Source of the DNA: Eubacteriaceae bacterium
GTDB taxonomy: Bacteria; Bacillota; Clostridia; Oscillospirales; Acutalibacteraceae
DNA: 64,000 bases
Reading direction: 5' to 3'
Assembly: GCA_021770095.1 (NCBI GenBank)
Contig: JAETRQ010000004.1
Coordinates: 280,998 to 344,997 of the forward strand
In this document: positions 9,985 to 20,526 of the stretch, piece after piece
Position numbering within the stretch: the stretch's first letter is position 1
How the letters are laid out: each line of letters begins with the position of its first letter
The notes under the pieces: generated by a model
Seen by the model: only the letters and a program-made list of their open reading frames with translations
Told to the model about the DNA's origin: nothing
The model's database searches: none
Program-made: the position numbers and the translations under genes

Positions 9985-11984
9985 CAGATTGCCCCCCTTT
10001 GGTATAAACCTCTTGTATATTTAAATGGTGGTTTTGCCTTCTTTTCATTTAATAAGATTATGTTTTCAACTTCTTCAACACTTTCTGTGGAAAAATAGAA
10101 ATGTGCAAAATCCGTTTTAACCTCATCCATTCTGTCAAGCATATAGATTGGTACGCAGTTGAGCATTTCAACACAAGGATAATCCGAACATATAACAGGG
10201 AATTCATAGCCTTTTCTGTCAGTCAGTTTTCCTTTTTTATTACATTCATAACAACCTATGCTTGTTTTTATCGGGCAGTTTCTTGTTAGCATCAGCGGTA
10301 CTTTGCCGTAAACGATAATGCCTGTGTTTTTTGCATTGATTTTATTTGCCTGTTCAAGCATTAATTCAAATGAAAGAATGGGATTATCTATCAGATTGGC
10401 ACTTTCGCTGTTGAATATATTCAGACCGAAATCACCGAAAACTTCAAATCCCATATCCTTTGCGAGTCGGTATCCGCCGATGTTGGGGCATAAAACTTTG
10501 CGTACGCCGGCTTTTTTCAATTTAGTAAGTTTGGTTTCAATTTCTTTTTCAATACCGAACATGCCTCGTGGGAGCACGGCTCCTGCTCTGTTGTCAATAA
10601 AGTCTTCAATCGTTGAATTGAGCGGAATAAATACATGTTTGAACGGATGTTTGTCAGGTATTTGTTTTGCACTTTTGAATGATGCGGTAAGATACGGTGT
10701 GCTGTTTTTTAGTATAGGATTTATCCTGTCAAAAGGCTCGCACACCACCTCGTGTTCAGGTTCCTGTGTGATTTTTTCAACTGCGGTTCGGCGAAGTTCG
10801 TTAATCTTTGATGCAGGAAGAATCAGACCGTCATCAAGGACAATATCAATCTGACCTGCAAAAAATTGTGTTCCGCCGAGTTTGGAAAGTCTTTGTGTCA
10901 GACTTTCCGCTGTCATTGGTTTGTTAATTGCTTTTTGCGGAGTTTCACCTTCGACTGTTATTTCTCTGCCAAGTGCATTTACGGTAAGGCTGCATTTTTC
11001 ACCGGTTTTGCATACAAATGACATATCCATTCTGATAAGCGGATTTTCATTGTCATAGTTATGACTTATGTCTTTAAGAACATTTTTGGCAGAAAGTACA
11101 TCTTCCTTTTGTCTGCTGCCGAACATATTATTGCCAAGTTTATTTTTCAAATATCCGTCAGTAAAACCACTGCGAGAGAATATACTGCGAAGCGTGAATT
11201 TGTCAGCAGCACTGTATTTGCCGTCAATTGCATTTTTCATTGCAGTTACTACGGCGCTGACATATTCAGGGCGTTTCATTCTTCCCTCAATTTTTAAAGA
11301 ATTGATACCGTCCAGCAATTCCAAATCTTCAATCAGGCTGAGATCTTTCAGCGATAATGCGGTTTCACTTTTATTACCTTTTGCAGTGAACGGCAAACGG
11401 CATGGTTGTGCACAAAGTCCGCGGTTTCCGCTCCTCGAGCCAATCATGGATGACAGATAACACTGTCCGGATACACACATGCACAATGCACCGTGGACGA
11501 ACATTTCAAGTTCAATATCCGTATTTTCTCTTATTTCACGGATTTCCTCGGCAGTCATTTCTCTGGCAAGTACAACACGTGAAAATCCCATTTCTTCAGC
11601 ATATTTAACACCGCTGACAGTCATTATGCTCATCTGTGTTGAACCATGCAGTCTTGCCTGTGGGAAATGCTCTTTTATAAATTTTGCCACACCAATGTCC
11701 TGAATGATAAATGCATCAACACCGATTGACAAAGCGTATTTCACTTCGTTGTACATCTGCTCAAATTCATCATCACTCATAACGATATTGAGTGTCAGAT
11801 AAATTTTTGCGCCGTGTGAATGGCAGTATTTTACCGCCTCGTATAATTCTTTATTATCAAAATTGCCGGCATTACGACGGGCGTTGAACGATTTACCGCC
11901 AAGATAAACCGCATTTGCGCCACTGCGTACACCGGCAATTAAAGACTCCATACTTCCTGCAGGAGCCAAAATTTCAAAATTCAT
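9984..11984 (-). CDS. Peptidase U32 family protein with C-terminal DUF3656-like region
   Basis: EILAPAGSMESLIAGVRSGANAVYLGG, SGQCYLSSMIGSRSGNRGLCAQPCR. Confidence 0.92.
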   Translation of the reverse strand: MNFEILAPAGSMESLIAGVRSGANAVYLGGKSFNARRNAGNFDNKELYEAVKYCHSHGAKIYLTLNIVMSDDEFEQMYNEVKYALSIGVDAFIIQDIGVAKFIKEHFPQARLHGSTQMSIMTVSGVKYAEEMGFSRVVLAREMTAEEIREIRENTDIELEMFVHGALCMCVSGQCYLSSMIGSRSGNRGLCAQPCRLPFTAKGNKSETALSLKDLSLIEDLELLDGINSLKIEGRMKRPEYVSAVVTAMKNAIDGKYSAADKFTLRSIFSRSGFTDGYLKNKLGNNMFGSRQKEDVLSAKNVLKDISHNYDNENPLIRMDMSFVCKTGEKCSLTVNALGREITVEGETPQKAINKPMTAESLTQRLSKLGGTQFFAGQIDIVLDDGLILPASKINELRRTAVEKITQEPEHEVVCEPFDRINPILKNSTPYLTASFKSAKQIPDKHPFKHVFIPLNSTIEDFIDNRAGAVLPRGMFGIEKEIETKLTKLKKAGVRKVLCPNIGGYRLAKDMGFEVFGDFGLNIFNSESANLIDNPILSFELMLEQANKINAKNTGIIVYGKVPLMLTRNCPIKTSIGCYECNKKGKLTDRKGYEFPVICSDYPCVEMLNCVPIYMLDRMDEVKTDFAHFYFSTESVEEVENIILLNEKKAKPPFKYTRGLYQRGAI

Positions 11985-11993
11985 ATTTTGTCC

Positions 11994-12341
11994 TTATCTG
12001 TTAACTCTGTTTCTTAAATCAGCAATTTCACGGTTGAGTCTTTCAACTTCACGTCTGGCAACCTCAACCTCCATTTTTGCTCTTGCACTTTCTTCAAGAT
12101 AATCCTTAATCTGAACTCTCAGATTATCAGCCGATGCAGAAGCCTTTCTGCAGGCGTCAAGCTGGTCAAGTGCCACGAGAACGGCAGCCTGTGTCATCGA
12201 AAGTGACGGATTTGAATTGCAGATTGAACGTATCTCATCGTTGAGAAAATCTGCCAAATCTTCAACATACTGACTGTCATCTTCGGTAACGATTGTGTAG
12301 GTTGCACCGCCGATTTTAACCTGAACTCTGTTTTTATTCAT
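11994..12341 (-). CDS. zapA: Cell division protein ZapA
   Basis: NRVQVKIGGATYTIVTEDDSQYVEDLADFLNDEI plus C-terminal coiled coil. Confidence 0.88.
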   Translation of the reverse strand: MNKNRVQVKIGGATYTIVTEDDSQYVEDLADFLNDEIRSICNSNPSLSMTQAAVLVALDQLDACRKASASADNLRVQIKDYLEESARAKMEVEVARREVERLNREIADLRNRVNR

Positions 12342-12464
12342 AATTTATACACCTTTACATAATTGTCGACATAAATTTACATTTTTAAGTATAACAATAA
12401 AAAATAGAAATGTCAATGTGATTGCATATTAGTATTATAAATAATTTCCATATAAATAAACAAA

Positions 12465-12490
12465 ACCCACGAACATTTTTGTTTGTGGGT
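12465..12490. terminator. Intrinsic terminator hairpin
   Basis: ACCCACGAAC-ATTTTT-GTTTGTGGGT, one G-T pair. Confidence 0.65.
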
Positions 12491-12694
12491 CATCAACAGA
12501 TTGTTATTTTATGAGCATACTCCTGTGTTGCTACAGGTAATAGTCAGTGTTCGGTTTATTGTTTTTATCGGAACACCTAATACATATTTTTCGTGTAAAT
12601 ACTTTTCCACCAAATACATTGTTGATAAATAATAACATTTGTGGTATTGTTAGTTTAGGGAAATTGAGCACGAATTTTTATAAGGGTGATAATA

Positions 12695-12910
12695 ATGATT
12701 ACTGTAATTACTTTTGTGATAAGCACTATTGCGTTGTGGATTTACGGATTGTTCTATGAAATTGAATTTGAGATGGTATTCGTTTTTAGTTTGCTTATCT
12801 CAATAGCTGTTTCGATTCCGTATTATTACCACAAAATCTCAAAAGAATTTGACGAGATAAAAGAGAAACTTGAAAAAGACGAAAAAAATCAGAATGATAC
12901 TGAAAATTAA
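12695..12910 (+). CDS. Small membrane protein, hypothetical
   Basis: Two hydrophobic segments plus charged tail; preceded by weak RBS (AAGGGTGATAATA). Confidence 0.5.
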   Translation: MITVITFVISTIALWIYGLFYEIEFEMVFVFSLLISIAVSIPYYYHKISKEFDEIKEKLEKDEKNQNDTEN

Positions 12911-12980
12911 CATGATAATCAACTAAAAATATAAGGAGTGACTTAAATACTGGTCATTTTATACATAACAGATAAAAGAT

Positions 12981-13011
12981 AAAGCCTTGCAATCACACAT
13001 TGCAAGGCTTT
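12981..13011. terminator. Intrinsic terminator
   Basis: AAAGCCTTGCAAT-CACAC-ATTGCAAGGCTTT. Confidence 0.8.
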
Positions 13012-13015
13012 AATA

Positions 13016-14623
13016 TTAATACTTTTTCAACTGTTCCTCATTGAAATCTTCAAGGAATTCGTCATAGGTTCCTTTTCTGTCAAGTATAGTATTACCCGAA
13101 ATTTCAATAACTCTGTCAGCAATTGTCTGAATAAACTGATGGTCGTGAGAGGTGAACAGGATTGTTTCAGGATATCGGATAAGTCCGTTGTTGAGTGCTG
13201 TGATTGACTCAAGGTCAAGGTGGTTGGTAGGCTCATCAAGAATAAGAACATTTGCACCTGAAAGCATCATCTTGCAGAGCATACATCTTACTCTCTCTCC
13301 ACCTGAAAGAACGTTTGCCATTTTCAGTGCTTCTTCACCTGAGAACAGCATTCTTCCGAGCCAACCACGGATATCTGCCTCAAGCGTGTATGTTGTGTAC
13401 TGTCTCAGCCAGTCAACCAGTGAAAGCTCAACATCATCAAAATATTCGCTGTTGTCACTTGGGAAATAGCTCTGTGAGGTTGTAACACCCCATTTGTATG
13501 AGCCCTCATCAGGCTCCATTTCGCCCATAATGATTTTGAATAATGTGGTTTTTGCAACAACGTCAGAACCGACAAAGGCAACCTTTTCTCTCGGATGAAT
13601 AACGAAAGAAATATCATCAAGAACCTTTTTGTCGCCGATTGTTTTTGAAAGGTGGTCAACTCTGAGCAAATCGTTACCGCATTCTCTGTCAGGCTTAAAG
13701 TCAACATATGGAAAGCGTCTGCTTGATACAGGCATTTCAATCATCTCAAGGGCATCAAGCTGCTTTTTACGGCTGGTTGCCTGTTTTGACTTTGCTGCAT
13801 TAGCAGAGAAACGCTGGATGAATTCCTGAAGTTCCTTGATTTTCTGTTCATTCTTTTTGTTCTGGTCTCTTGCCTGTCTTTGACGCATTTGGGTGTATTC
13901 ATACCAGAAGTCATAGTTACCTGTGTAAAGCTGGATTTTACCAAAGTCAACATCACATATATGTGTGCATACTTTGTTGAGGAAATGACGGTCATGGGAA
14001 ACCACAATAACCGTGTTTTCAAAATCCAAAAGGAAGTTTTCAAGCCAGCGTATTGCAGAAAGGTCAAGGTGGTTTGTAGGCTCGTCAAGAAGAAGAATAT
14101 CAGGATTGCCGAAAAGAGCCTGTGCCAGAAGTACTTTAACTTTCATATCAGACGGAAGCTGTGCCATCTGCATATAGTGATATTCATCGGATACACCTAA
14201 TTTGTTAAGCATAAATGCTGCATCGGATTCTGCATTCCAGCCGTCCATATCCGCAAATTCGGCCTCAAGTTCGCCTGCTTTGATTCCATCTTCTTCGCTG
14301 AAATCTTCTTTCATATAAAGAGCATCTTTTTCTTCCATAACTTCAATGAGTCTTGGGTTACCCATCAGCACGGTGCGGATAACTTCATACTCATCAAATG
14401 CAAAGTGGTCCTGCTTTAATACAGAGAGACGTTCACCCGGAGTAATGAATACTTCGCCCTTTTGTGCATCGAGTTCACCTGAAAGGACTTTTAAAAAAGT
14501 GGATTTGCCGGCACCGTTTGCACCGATAATACCATAGCAGTTGCCTGAAGAAAAAGTAACATTAACACGTTCAAATAAAGTTCTTCCGCCAAACTGGACA
14601 GTTATATTGTTTGCTTGAATCAT
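13016..14623 (-). CDS. ABC-F family ATP-binding cassette protein
   Basis: Two NBDs with LLLDEPTNHLDL linker/Walker B, no TMD. Confidence 0.94.
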   Translation of the reverse strand: MIQANNITVQFGGRTLFERVNVTFSSGNCYGIIGANGAGKSTFLKVLSGELDAQKGEVFITPGERLSVLKQDHFAFDEYEVIRTVLMGNPRLIEVMEEKDALYMKEDFSEEDGIKAGELEAEFADMDGWNAESDAAFMLNKLGVSDEYHYMQMAQLPSDMKVKVLLAQALFGNPDILLLDEPTNHLDLSAIRWLENFLLDFENTVIVVSHDRHFLNKVCTHICDVDFGKIQLYTGNYDFWYEYTQMRQRQARDQNKKNEQKIKELQEFIQRFSANAAKSKQATSRKKQLDALEMIEMPVSSRRFPYVDFKPDRECGNDLLRVDHLSKTIGDKKVLDDISFVIHPREKVAFVGSDVVAKTTLFKIIMGEMEPDEGSYKWGVTTSQSYFPSDNSEYFDDVELSLVDWLRQYTTYTLEADIRGWLGRMLFSGEEALKMANVLSGGERVRCMLCKMMLSGANVLILDEPTNHLDLESITALNNGLIRYPETILFTSHDHQFIQTIADRVIEISGNTILDRKGTYDEFLEDFNEEQLKKY

Positions 14624-14759
14624 ACTTTTGCTCCTTCTTAATAAAATCTGGATATATGATACTACATAAAAGAATTAAAAACAAGTCAAAGTTGATTTTC
14701 TTTTTAAAATATATTATAATAATAAAGTTATTATGGAGAAGTGCGGGGATATAACGATT

Positions 14760-15404
14760 ATGGATATTAAAATTTCACCATCAATGCTTGCAAGTGATTA
14801 TGCAAATTTGCAAACAGAACTTGAAAAATGTGAAAAAGGCGGAGCAGATTTAATCCACCTTGATGTTATGGACGGGCATTTTGTTCCGAACATTTCAATA
14901 GGAGCACCTGTTATTGCAGCAATGAAAAAGGTGTGTAAGGTGCCGTTTGATGTTCATTTGATGATTTCAGACCCGTTGTTTTATATTGAAGATTTTGTAA
15001 AAGCAGGGGCAGATATAATTACGTTTCATACAGAGTGTGACTCAGATATAAATGCGACTATTGATAAAATCATATCTCTTGGATGTAAAGCGGCACTTGC
15101 TGTAAAGCCGAATACACCGATTGAAGATGTATTTCCTTATCTCGATAAACTATCAATGGTGCTTGTTATGACTGTTGAACCGGGATTCGGCGGTCAGAGT
15201 TTTATGGAAAGTACAATGCCTAAAATCAAATTGCTGAGGGAAAAATGCCCGAATCTGGATATACAGGTTGACGGCGGAATCAACACCGATACGGTTAAGA
15301 TTGCAGGGCGTGCAGGTGCAAATGTGTTTGTTGCAGGGTCAGCTGTGTTCAAAAGTGACAATCCGGCACAAACAATCCAAATGTTAAAGGAAAATGCAAG
15401 ATGA
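14760..15404 (+). CDS. rpe: Ribulose-phosphate 3-epimerase
   Basis: KISPSMLASDYANL, HLDVMDGHFVPN, MTVEPGFGGQ, VDGGIN; ATG 14760 matches family start. Confidence 0.96.
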   Translation: MDIKISPSMLASDYANLQTELEKCEKGGADLIHLDVMDGHFVPNISIGAPVIAAMKKVCKVPFDVHLMISDPLFYIEDFVKAGADIITFHTECDSDINATIDKIISLGCKAALAVKPNTPIEDVFPYLDKLSMVLVMTVEPGFGGQSFMESTMPKIKLLREKCPNLDIQVDGGINTDTVKIAGRAGANVFVAGSAVFKSDNPAQTIQMLKENAR

Positions 15405-16447
15405 AAAAGAAACGCTTTTATAATGACAAAAAGCGAAATACCAAGTGGACGGAGCCTGAGCGAGGCAGAAAAATTTATTTTGCCGATAAATATATTGAAT
15501 CCGACAATGGTTCAGATAAATTTGACAATAGGCGCCCAAAGGAAAAAAAGCCTGTATTCACCAGAGACAGGATGTTAGGCTTTGCAAAATGGCTTGTTGC
15601 TGTTGCGGGCTGCTTTGTTATCATAAGTATCGGCTATACCTTAATGGATATTTATATTGACAGAAATGCAATGCCGATAACAGAAAACGAAATTGATGCA
15701 GATAACGGTATCAGCAATGTATCTTTAAGAATCAAAGGCTGTACAATCGAGTCTTTGACGATGGATAACGGGGTTTTGCTCAGTGCAGTTATTGATAATG
15801 TGCAGAACAACGGGTACACAGGTGCTTGTTTTGATATTAAGCGCGATGACGGCACAATCGGTTATTCAAGTGCGCTTGCAACGGTTGATATGTATGGTGC
15901 CCAGTCATCTCCGGCAAGTGATGCAGCAGGGTCGGTAAATAATCTTATCCAGAATGATATTTTGCCAATCGGCCGAATTTCCTGTTATAAGGATACTGTT
16001 TTTGCCAATTCCGATTTGTCAGCAGGAATTTTGGTTGACGGAGAATTATATCAGGACTCTGACGGTAATGCCTATCTTAATCCGGACAGTGAAACGGTTT
16101 ATGATTATATAAAAGGGCTTGTTGAAGAAGTAAAGTTAATGGGCGTGACTGTATTTGTCCTTGATAATTGTGATTTGCCAAGTGAAATCAGTGAAGGCTA
16201 TAATGACGGCTTTGATGCATTGAGTGAAAAACTCAGTGCGGATTTCAACGGTGAAGTTAAATTTATGCAGGGTGTCTCCATAACGTTAACAGGCACAGAC
16301 GAAAAAGAGATTGAACAGGAATGGACTGAAAAAACGCAGAATACAGATAATGATAATGCGGTTTATTATATCAATACCAAAAACAAAGAAGCGGTCAAAA
16401 CCTTGCTGAACAGCAGGGAGAATATAAATTATATAATTATAGAATAG
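15401..16447 (+). CDS. Single-pass membrane protein, hypothetical extracytoplasmic domain
   Basis: One TM (WLVAVAGCFVIISIGYTLMDIYI); overlaps the rpe stop. Confidence 0.75.
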   Translation: MKKKRFYNDKKRNTKWTEPERGRKIYFADKYIESDNGSDKFDNRRPKEKKPVFTRDRMLGFAKWLVAVAGCFVIISIGYTLMDIYIDRNAMPITENEIDADNGISNVSLRIKGCTIESLTMDNGVLLSAVIDNVQNNGYTGACFDIKRDDGTIGYSSALATVDMYGAQSSPASDAAGSVNNLIQNDILPIGRISCYKDTVFANSDLSAGILVDGELYQDSDGNAYLNPDSETVYDYIKGLVEEVKLMGVTVFVLDNCDLPSEISEGYNDGFDALSEKLSADFNGEVKFMQGVSITLTGTDEKEIEQEWTEKTQNTDNDNAVYYINTKNKEAVKTLLNSRENINYIIIE

Positions 16448-16456
16448 GATGATTTT

Positions 16457-17290
16457 ATGAGGAGAAAAATCAGCGTAGTTCTAATGTGTGCGGTATATTG
16501 CTGTATATTTGCTGCACCATTTCAATGTATGGCTTCAGAAACTTCCCCATCACTTGCATCAATCAGTTTCAAAAATGCCGTTATCAATGAAAAGTTCACA
16601 CCCGATGTGCAGGAGTATACGATTACACTTGATGATAATCAGGAGTCACCGACTCTTGAGAGTTACAAAATTAATGGTACAGCGGATATTTTTGTCAATT
16701 ATACTTACAATGATGCAAATCACCAGACCGGAATCACTGCAACCCTGCAATATGACAAGGGAAGTATGATTTATAATTTTATATATTCCAATCCTGCTGT
16801 AAATAGTGATAACAGTGACAATATTCTGTCATCTATTTTCTGTACTTATGGCGAAATATCACCTCAGCTTAATAATGAAGATACATCATATAAACTGTAT
16901 ATACCGTCAGACTTGACACATCTTACAATCACTCCCGTGACCAGAGATGTTAATGCGTATTGTCCGCCTGTTGAATTGATTCTGGATGATAATCAAACAC
17001 CGAAAATCACGCTCTATTCAACTGCGGCAAATGGCAGTAAAAGAGAATATTCTCTTAATATTAAACGCGTTGCCAAGACCACATCTCAGGTTAAGGCAGA
17101 GATGGAACGTCCTGATTTTACATCTTTTGTTGAAGGAACACGGCTTTATCAAAGACCTGAATTTATTATTACCGTCTGTGCTGTTGCAGGGGGAGCAGCA
17201 GTAGTTTGGGCTTTATTTGCAATAACCAGACGTGTGGCAGTAAATCCTTATGATAAGGATGAAAAGCCGTTTTATACCCCTGTTGATTAA
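16457..17290 (+). CDS. Secreted/membrane-anchored protein with cadherin-like beta-sandwich-type domain
   Basis: Signal peptide, LASISFKNAVINEKFTPDVQEYTITLDDN pattern, C-terminal TM. Confidence 0.65.
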   Translation: MRRKISVVLMCAVYCCIFAAPFQCMASETSPSLASISFKNAVINEKFTPDVQEYTITLDDNQESPTLESYKINGTADIFVNYTYNDANHQTGITATLQYDKGSMIYNFIYSNPAVNSDNSDNILSSIFCTYGEISPQLNNEDTSYKLYIPSDLTHLTITPVTRDVNAYCPPVELILDDNQTPKITLYSTAANGSKREYSLNIKRVAKTTSQVKAEMERPDFTSFVEGTRLYQRPEFIITVCAVAGGAAVVWALFAITRRVAVNPYDKDEKPFYTPVD

Positions 17291-17323
17291 AGTTTATCTG
17301 TTACAAAGAAAGGAGAGTATGTT

Positions 17324-18709
17324 ATGAATATTGAAGAAATGACAATAGAAGAAATCGCAGAGCAAATCAACTCTCTTTTTGATAATAAAAAGTATTCAGA
17401 CATCAAAAGTATTCTTGCAGAGATTAATCCTGCTGACGGTGCTATTATTTTTGAAGAAGTCAGTTATGAAAGGCAGATACTTCTGTTCAGGCTTTTACCT
17501 AAAGAAGAAGCTGCTGAAGTGTTTGTTGAACTGGATTATGATACCCAAGAGACACTGATTCATGGTTTTTCAGATACGGAATTGCGTGAAGTGCTTGATG
17601 AACTTTATCTTGATGATACGGTTGATATTATTGAAGAAATGCCGGCTACTATTGTAAAAAGGATTTTGAAAAATACCGACTCACAAACAAGAGCATCAAT
17701 AAATACTTTGCTGAAATATCCTGAAGACAGTGCAGGCTCAATTATGACGCCTGAATTTGTCGACTTAAAAAAGAATAATACGGTTGAAGATGCCTTTAAG
17801 CGAATCAGACGTACAGGACCCGACAAAGAGACCATTTATACCTGTTACGTAACGGATGAATCAAGGCATTTGATTGGTGTAATCACGGTTAAAGACCTTC
17901 TCCTCCATGAGTATGATGATAAGATTGAAGATTTGATGGAGACCAATATAATCTATATTTATACGCATGATGATAAGGAAACAGCCGTTCAGTTGTTTGA
18001 TAAATACGATTTTCTGGCATTGCCTGTTGTTGACATGGAACAAAGGCTTGTGGGTATTATTACAGTCGATGACGCGTTGGATGTTTTGCAGGAAGAGAAC
18101 ACGGAAGACATCCATAAGATGAACGCAATTTTGCATAATGAAAAACCATATCTCAAAATGAGTGTCGGTGAGATATGGAAGTCGAGAATTTTATGGCTGC
18201 TCATACTTATGGTGAGTGCAACTTTTACCAGCATTATTCTCAATGCTTTTGAGGCTAAACTGTCTGCTCTGATTATTCTGACATCATTTATCCCTATGCT
18301 GACAGGTACAAGCGGTAATTCAGGCGGTCAGGCAAGTGCGGTTATTATCCGTGCACTTTCGCTCGGAGAAATTGGGTTTAAAGATATTTTTAAAGTTATA
18401 TGGAAAGAATTTCGCGTGGGTGTACTCTGCGGACTTACTCTTGCGGCGGTTAATTTTGTAAAAGTATGGGTTCTTGACAGGTGGCTGCTGGGTATGGAAG
18501 GGATAACGGTTGGCGTTGATCTTGTTATCAGTCTGACGCTTGTTATTGAAATTATATTTGCAAAGATGGTTGGCTGCATATTCCCGATTTTGGCAAAAAA
18601 ATTAAAATTAGACCCTGCTGTTATTTCCTCTCCGATTATAACAACGGTTATGGATGCATTGTCACTTCTTGTTTATTTTGGATTTGCAACTGCAATTTTG
18701 CATATATAA
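17324..18709 (+). CDS. mgtE: Magnesium transporter MgtE
   Basis: MgtE N domain, CBS pair, TM domain with TGTSGNSGGQAS. Confidence 0.95.
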   Translation: MNIEEMTIEEIAEQINSLFDNKKYSDIKSILAEINPADGAIIFEEVSYERQILLFRLLPKEEAAEVFVELDYDTQETLIHGFSDTELREVLDELYLDDTVDIIEEMPATIVKRILKNTDSQTRASINTLLKYPEDSAGSIMTPEFVDLKKNNTVEDAFKRIRRTGPDKETIYTCYVTDESRHLIGVITVKDLLLHEYDDKIEDLMETNIIYIYTHDDKETAVQLFDKYDFLALPVVDMEQRLVGIITVDDALDVLQEENTEDIHKMNAILHNEKPYLKMSVGEIWKSRILWLLILMVSATFTSIILNAFEAKLSALIILTSFIPMLTGTSGNSGGQASAVIIRALSLGEIGFKDIFKVIWKEFRVGVLCGLTLAAVNFVKVWVLDRWLLGMEGITVGVDLVISLTLVIEIIFAKMVGCIFPILAKKLKLDPAVISSPIITTVMDALSLLVYFGFATAILHI

Positions 18710-18751
18710 TATATTCGACTACTGAGCAAACAGGTTTAACGGAGCGTTATT

Positions 18752-19876
18752 ATGGACAAAAGCAATATATTTATCATCCTATGGCTCTTCGCTTTGGCAA
18801 TCTATAATTCCATTGTTTATTCCAAATTTTTTAACTATATGCTGATATGTGCAGGCGTTACAAAAGAAGATGCCCAAAGATATATCGGCAGGCATAATAA
18901 CACATCGTATTCTTTCCGCGGTTACCGCATAACATCGCAGGACAGACTTACCAAGTGGCTGAAACAAAATGCAAAGCATCCAAAGGAATTCAAAGCTATG
19001 TATTCCTTGTGCAATGCCGTTGTATTTCTTTCTTTTGTGTCGGTTCCGCTTGTGATTACAATTCTTTTTTTAAAAAATATTTTTGCTGACAGGATTATTC
19101 TTGTTCCTGCTCTGTTGACAGTGATAAGTCTTATTATAACCATTGCAGGTTTTACTTACGGCAGAAAAGCGGCACTGCAGTTTGAAGACTATTTTTCAGG
19201 TGCAGAATATATTCCGTATGAATATGAAGAAGAAATTTCTCCGTATGAAGTGGATGACTCAAATGAACTTTATTCTATCCCTGAAGATTCAGGCGGGAAT
19301 ACAAAATCCCTTGTGCCTGTTCTTCGAATTATACCTGTGATTGTATTTGCAGTAATTGTTTTGGTTATCGTTTTGATTTCAAAGACGTATCATCCTGCTG
19401 TGAACCATAACGATTCACAGACTGAAATACAGACGCAAGAGGAAATCCGGAATTTTGAAATGTGTGTGGTTAACGGTTATCGGATGGATACTGTTTTTCA
19501 GGATGAGGGATTGAAAATCTATTCTTCGTATAATGATGTTGTTAATCGCTGTCCGGGTTATAATTTTATCGACGGCGGATGCATCACTTCCGGTGAAGAC
19601 GGGCTGAATTTTAATTTTTATACCATGCAGTCAGAAGATGATGCCAAGTTGCTCTATCAGCAACTGATGGCTGATATTGATGTGATATATAATATAGGCG
19701 ACAGTGCTGAAAAGCAAAACAGTAATGCTGATTTTGATTTTTACAGTATTGAGACGGATAAGGCTTATGCTGTAGCCGTACGCAGCAAGGATAAGATTAT
19801 TTATGCCAACTGTGATTCATATAATACACAATGGCTCAAATCCATTTTGAAGACAATCGAATGTTTTTACGAATAG
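18752..19876 (+). CDS. Hypothetical multi-pass membrane protein
   Basis: 374 aa, several TM segments; no family recognised. Confidence 0.7.
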   Translation: MDKSNIFIILWLFALAIYNSIVYSKFFNYMLICAGVTKEDAQRYIGRHNNTSYSFRGYRITSQDRLTKWLKQNAKHPKEFKAMYSLCNAVVFLSFVSVPLVITILFLKNIFADRIILVPALLTVISLIITIAGFTYGRKAALQFEDYFSGAEYIPYEYEEEISPYEVDDSNELYSIPEDSGGNTKSLVPVLRIIPVIVFAVIVLVIVLISKTYHPAVNHNDSQTEIQTQEEIRNFEMCVVNGYRMDTVFQDEGLKIYSSYNDVVNRCPGYNFIDGGCITSGEDGLNFNFYTMQSEDDAKLLYQQLMADIDVIYNIGDSAEKQNSNADFDFYSIETDKAYAVAVRSKDKIIYANCDSYNTQWLKSILKTIECFYE

Positions 19877-19903
19877 GCAGGTTCGGCTGACTGAGGATGT
19901 TGA

Positions 19904-20329
19904 ATGATGAATGATATGGCATTTGGATATATGTTTGGATATGCAATTTTGTCAGTTCTGAGCCGAGCGGCTTTCAGGTGGCTGAGGGACATCAGTTATA
20001 CGGTCTCAGGCAAGACTTTGATAGATGCTGAGATACGCAAAGATAAAATCAGGAGAAAAGAAATACCACGCAGTGCAGAAATTGATTGGCTTGTCAGTGT
20101 TTCTCCTAAACCGGGCATAACAAAAGTATTTTATTTTTTGTACTATGCCTGTATATCGGTTGCCCCTTCCTTTTTTGTTTTGTCTGTTGCAGATATTTTT
20201 ATTGTGCAGCTTGATTATTATCTTGGTAAAGTGATATTGGTTATGATTGGGGTGCTGATTGTTTCATTACCTGTCGGAACATTAATAAGCAATGCAGTTG
20301 AAAGAAAATGGAATCATATGAATAAATGA
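19904..20329 (+). CDS. Hypothetical membrane protein
   Basis: 141 aa, two to three TM segments; same operon orientation. Confidence 0.6.
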   Translation: MMNDMAFGYMFGYAILSVLSRAAFRWLRDISYTVSGKTLIDAEIRKDKIRRKEIPRSAEIDWLVSVSPKPGITKVFYFLYYACISVAPSFFVLSVADIFIVQLDYYLGKVILVMIGVLIVSLPVGTLISNAVERKWNHMNK

Positions 20330-20337
20330 TTAAAATA

Positions 20338-20377
20338 AAACCCTTGGCTTGTGTGCGATGCACAAGTCAAGGGTTTT
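20338..20377 (+). terminator. Intrinsic terminator
   Basis: ACCCTTGGCTTGTG-TGCGATG-CACAAGTCAAGGGTTTTT. Confidence 0.85.
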
Positions 20378-20526
20378 TGTTTGGATAAATTCCGAGTGTG
20401 ATAAATAGTTTGATGTAGGTGGTTGTGAGATACCCGGAATCTATTGCAGACATATTGTCTGATTAAGGAGTAAATGCGGTTAGTCTTGAATAACCATATT
20501 TAGGTTAGCATAAACTAACTATTTTG

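Noticed and set aside
20378-20526. Intergenic small RNA (GGTTA...TAACC and GTTAG...CTAAC hairpins)
   Set aside because: Short weak stems in AT-rich DNA, no clear promoter; more likely the 3' region of the minus-strand transglutaminase gene.
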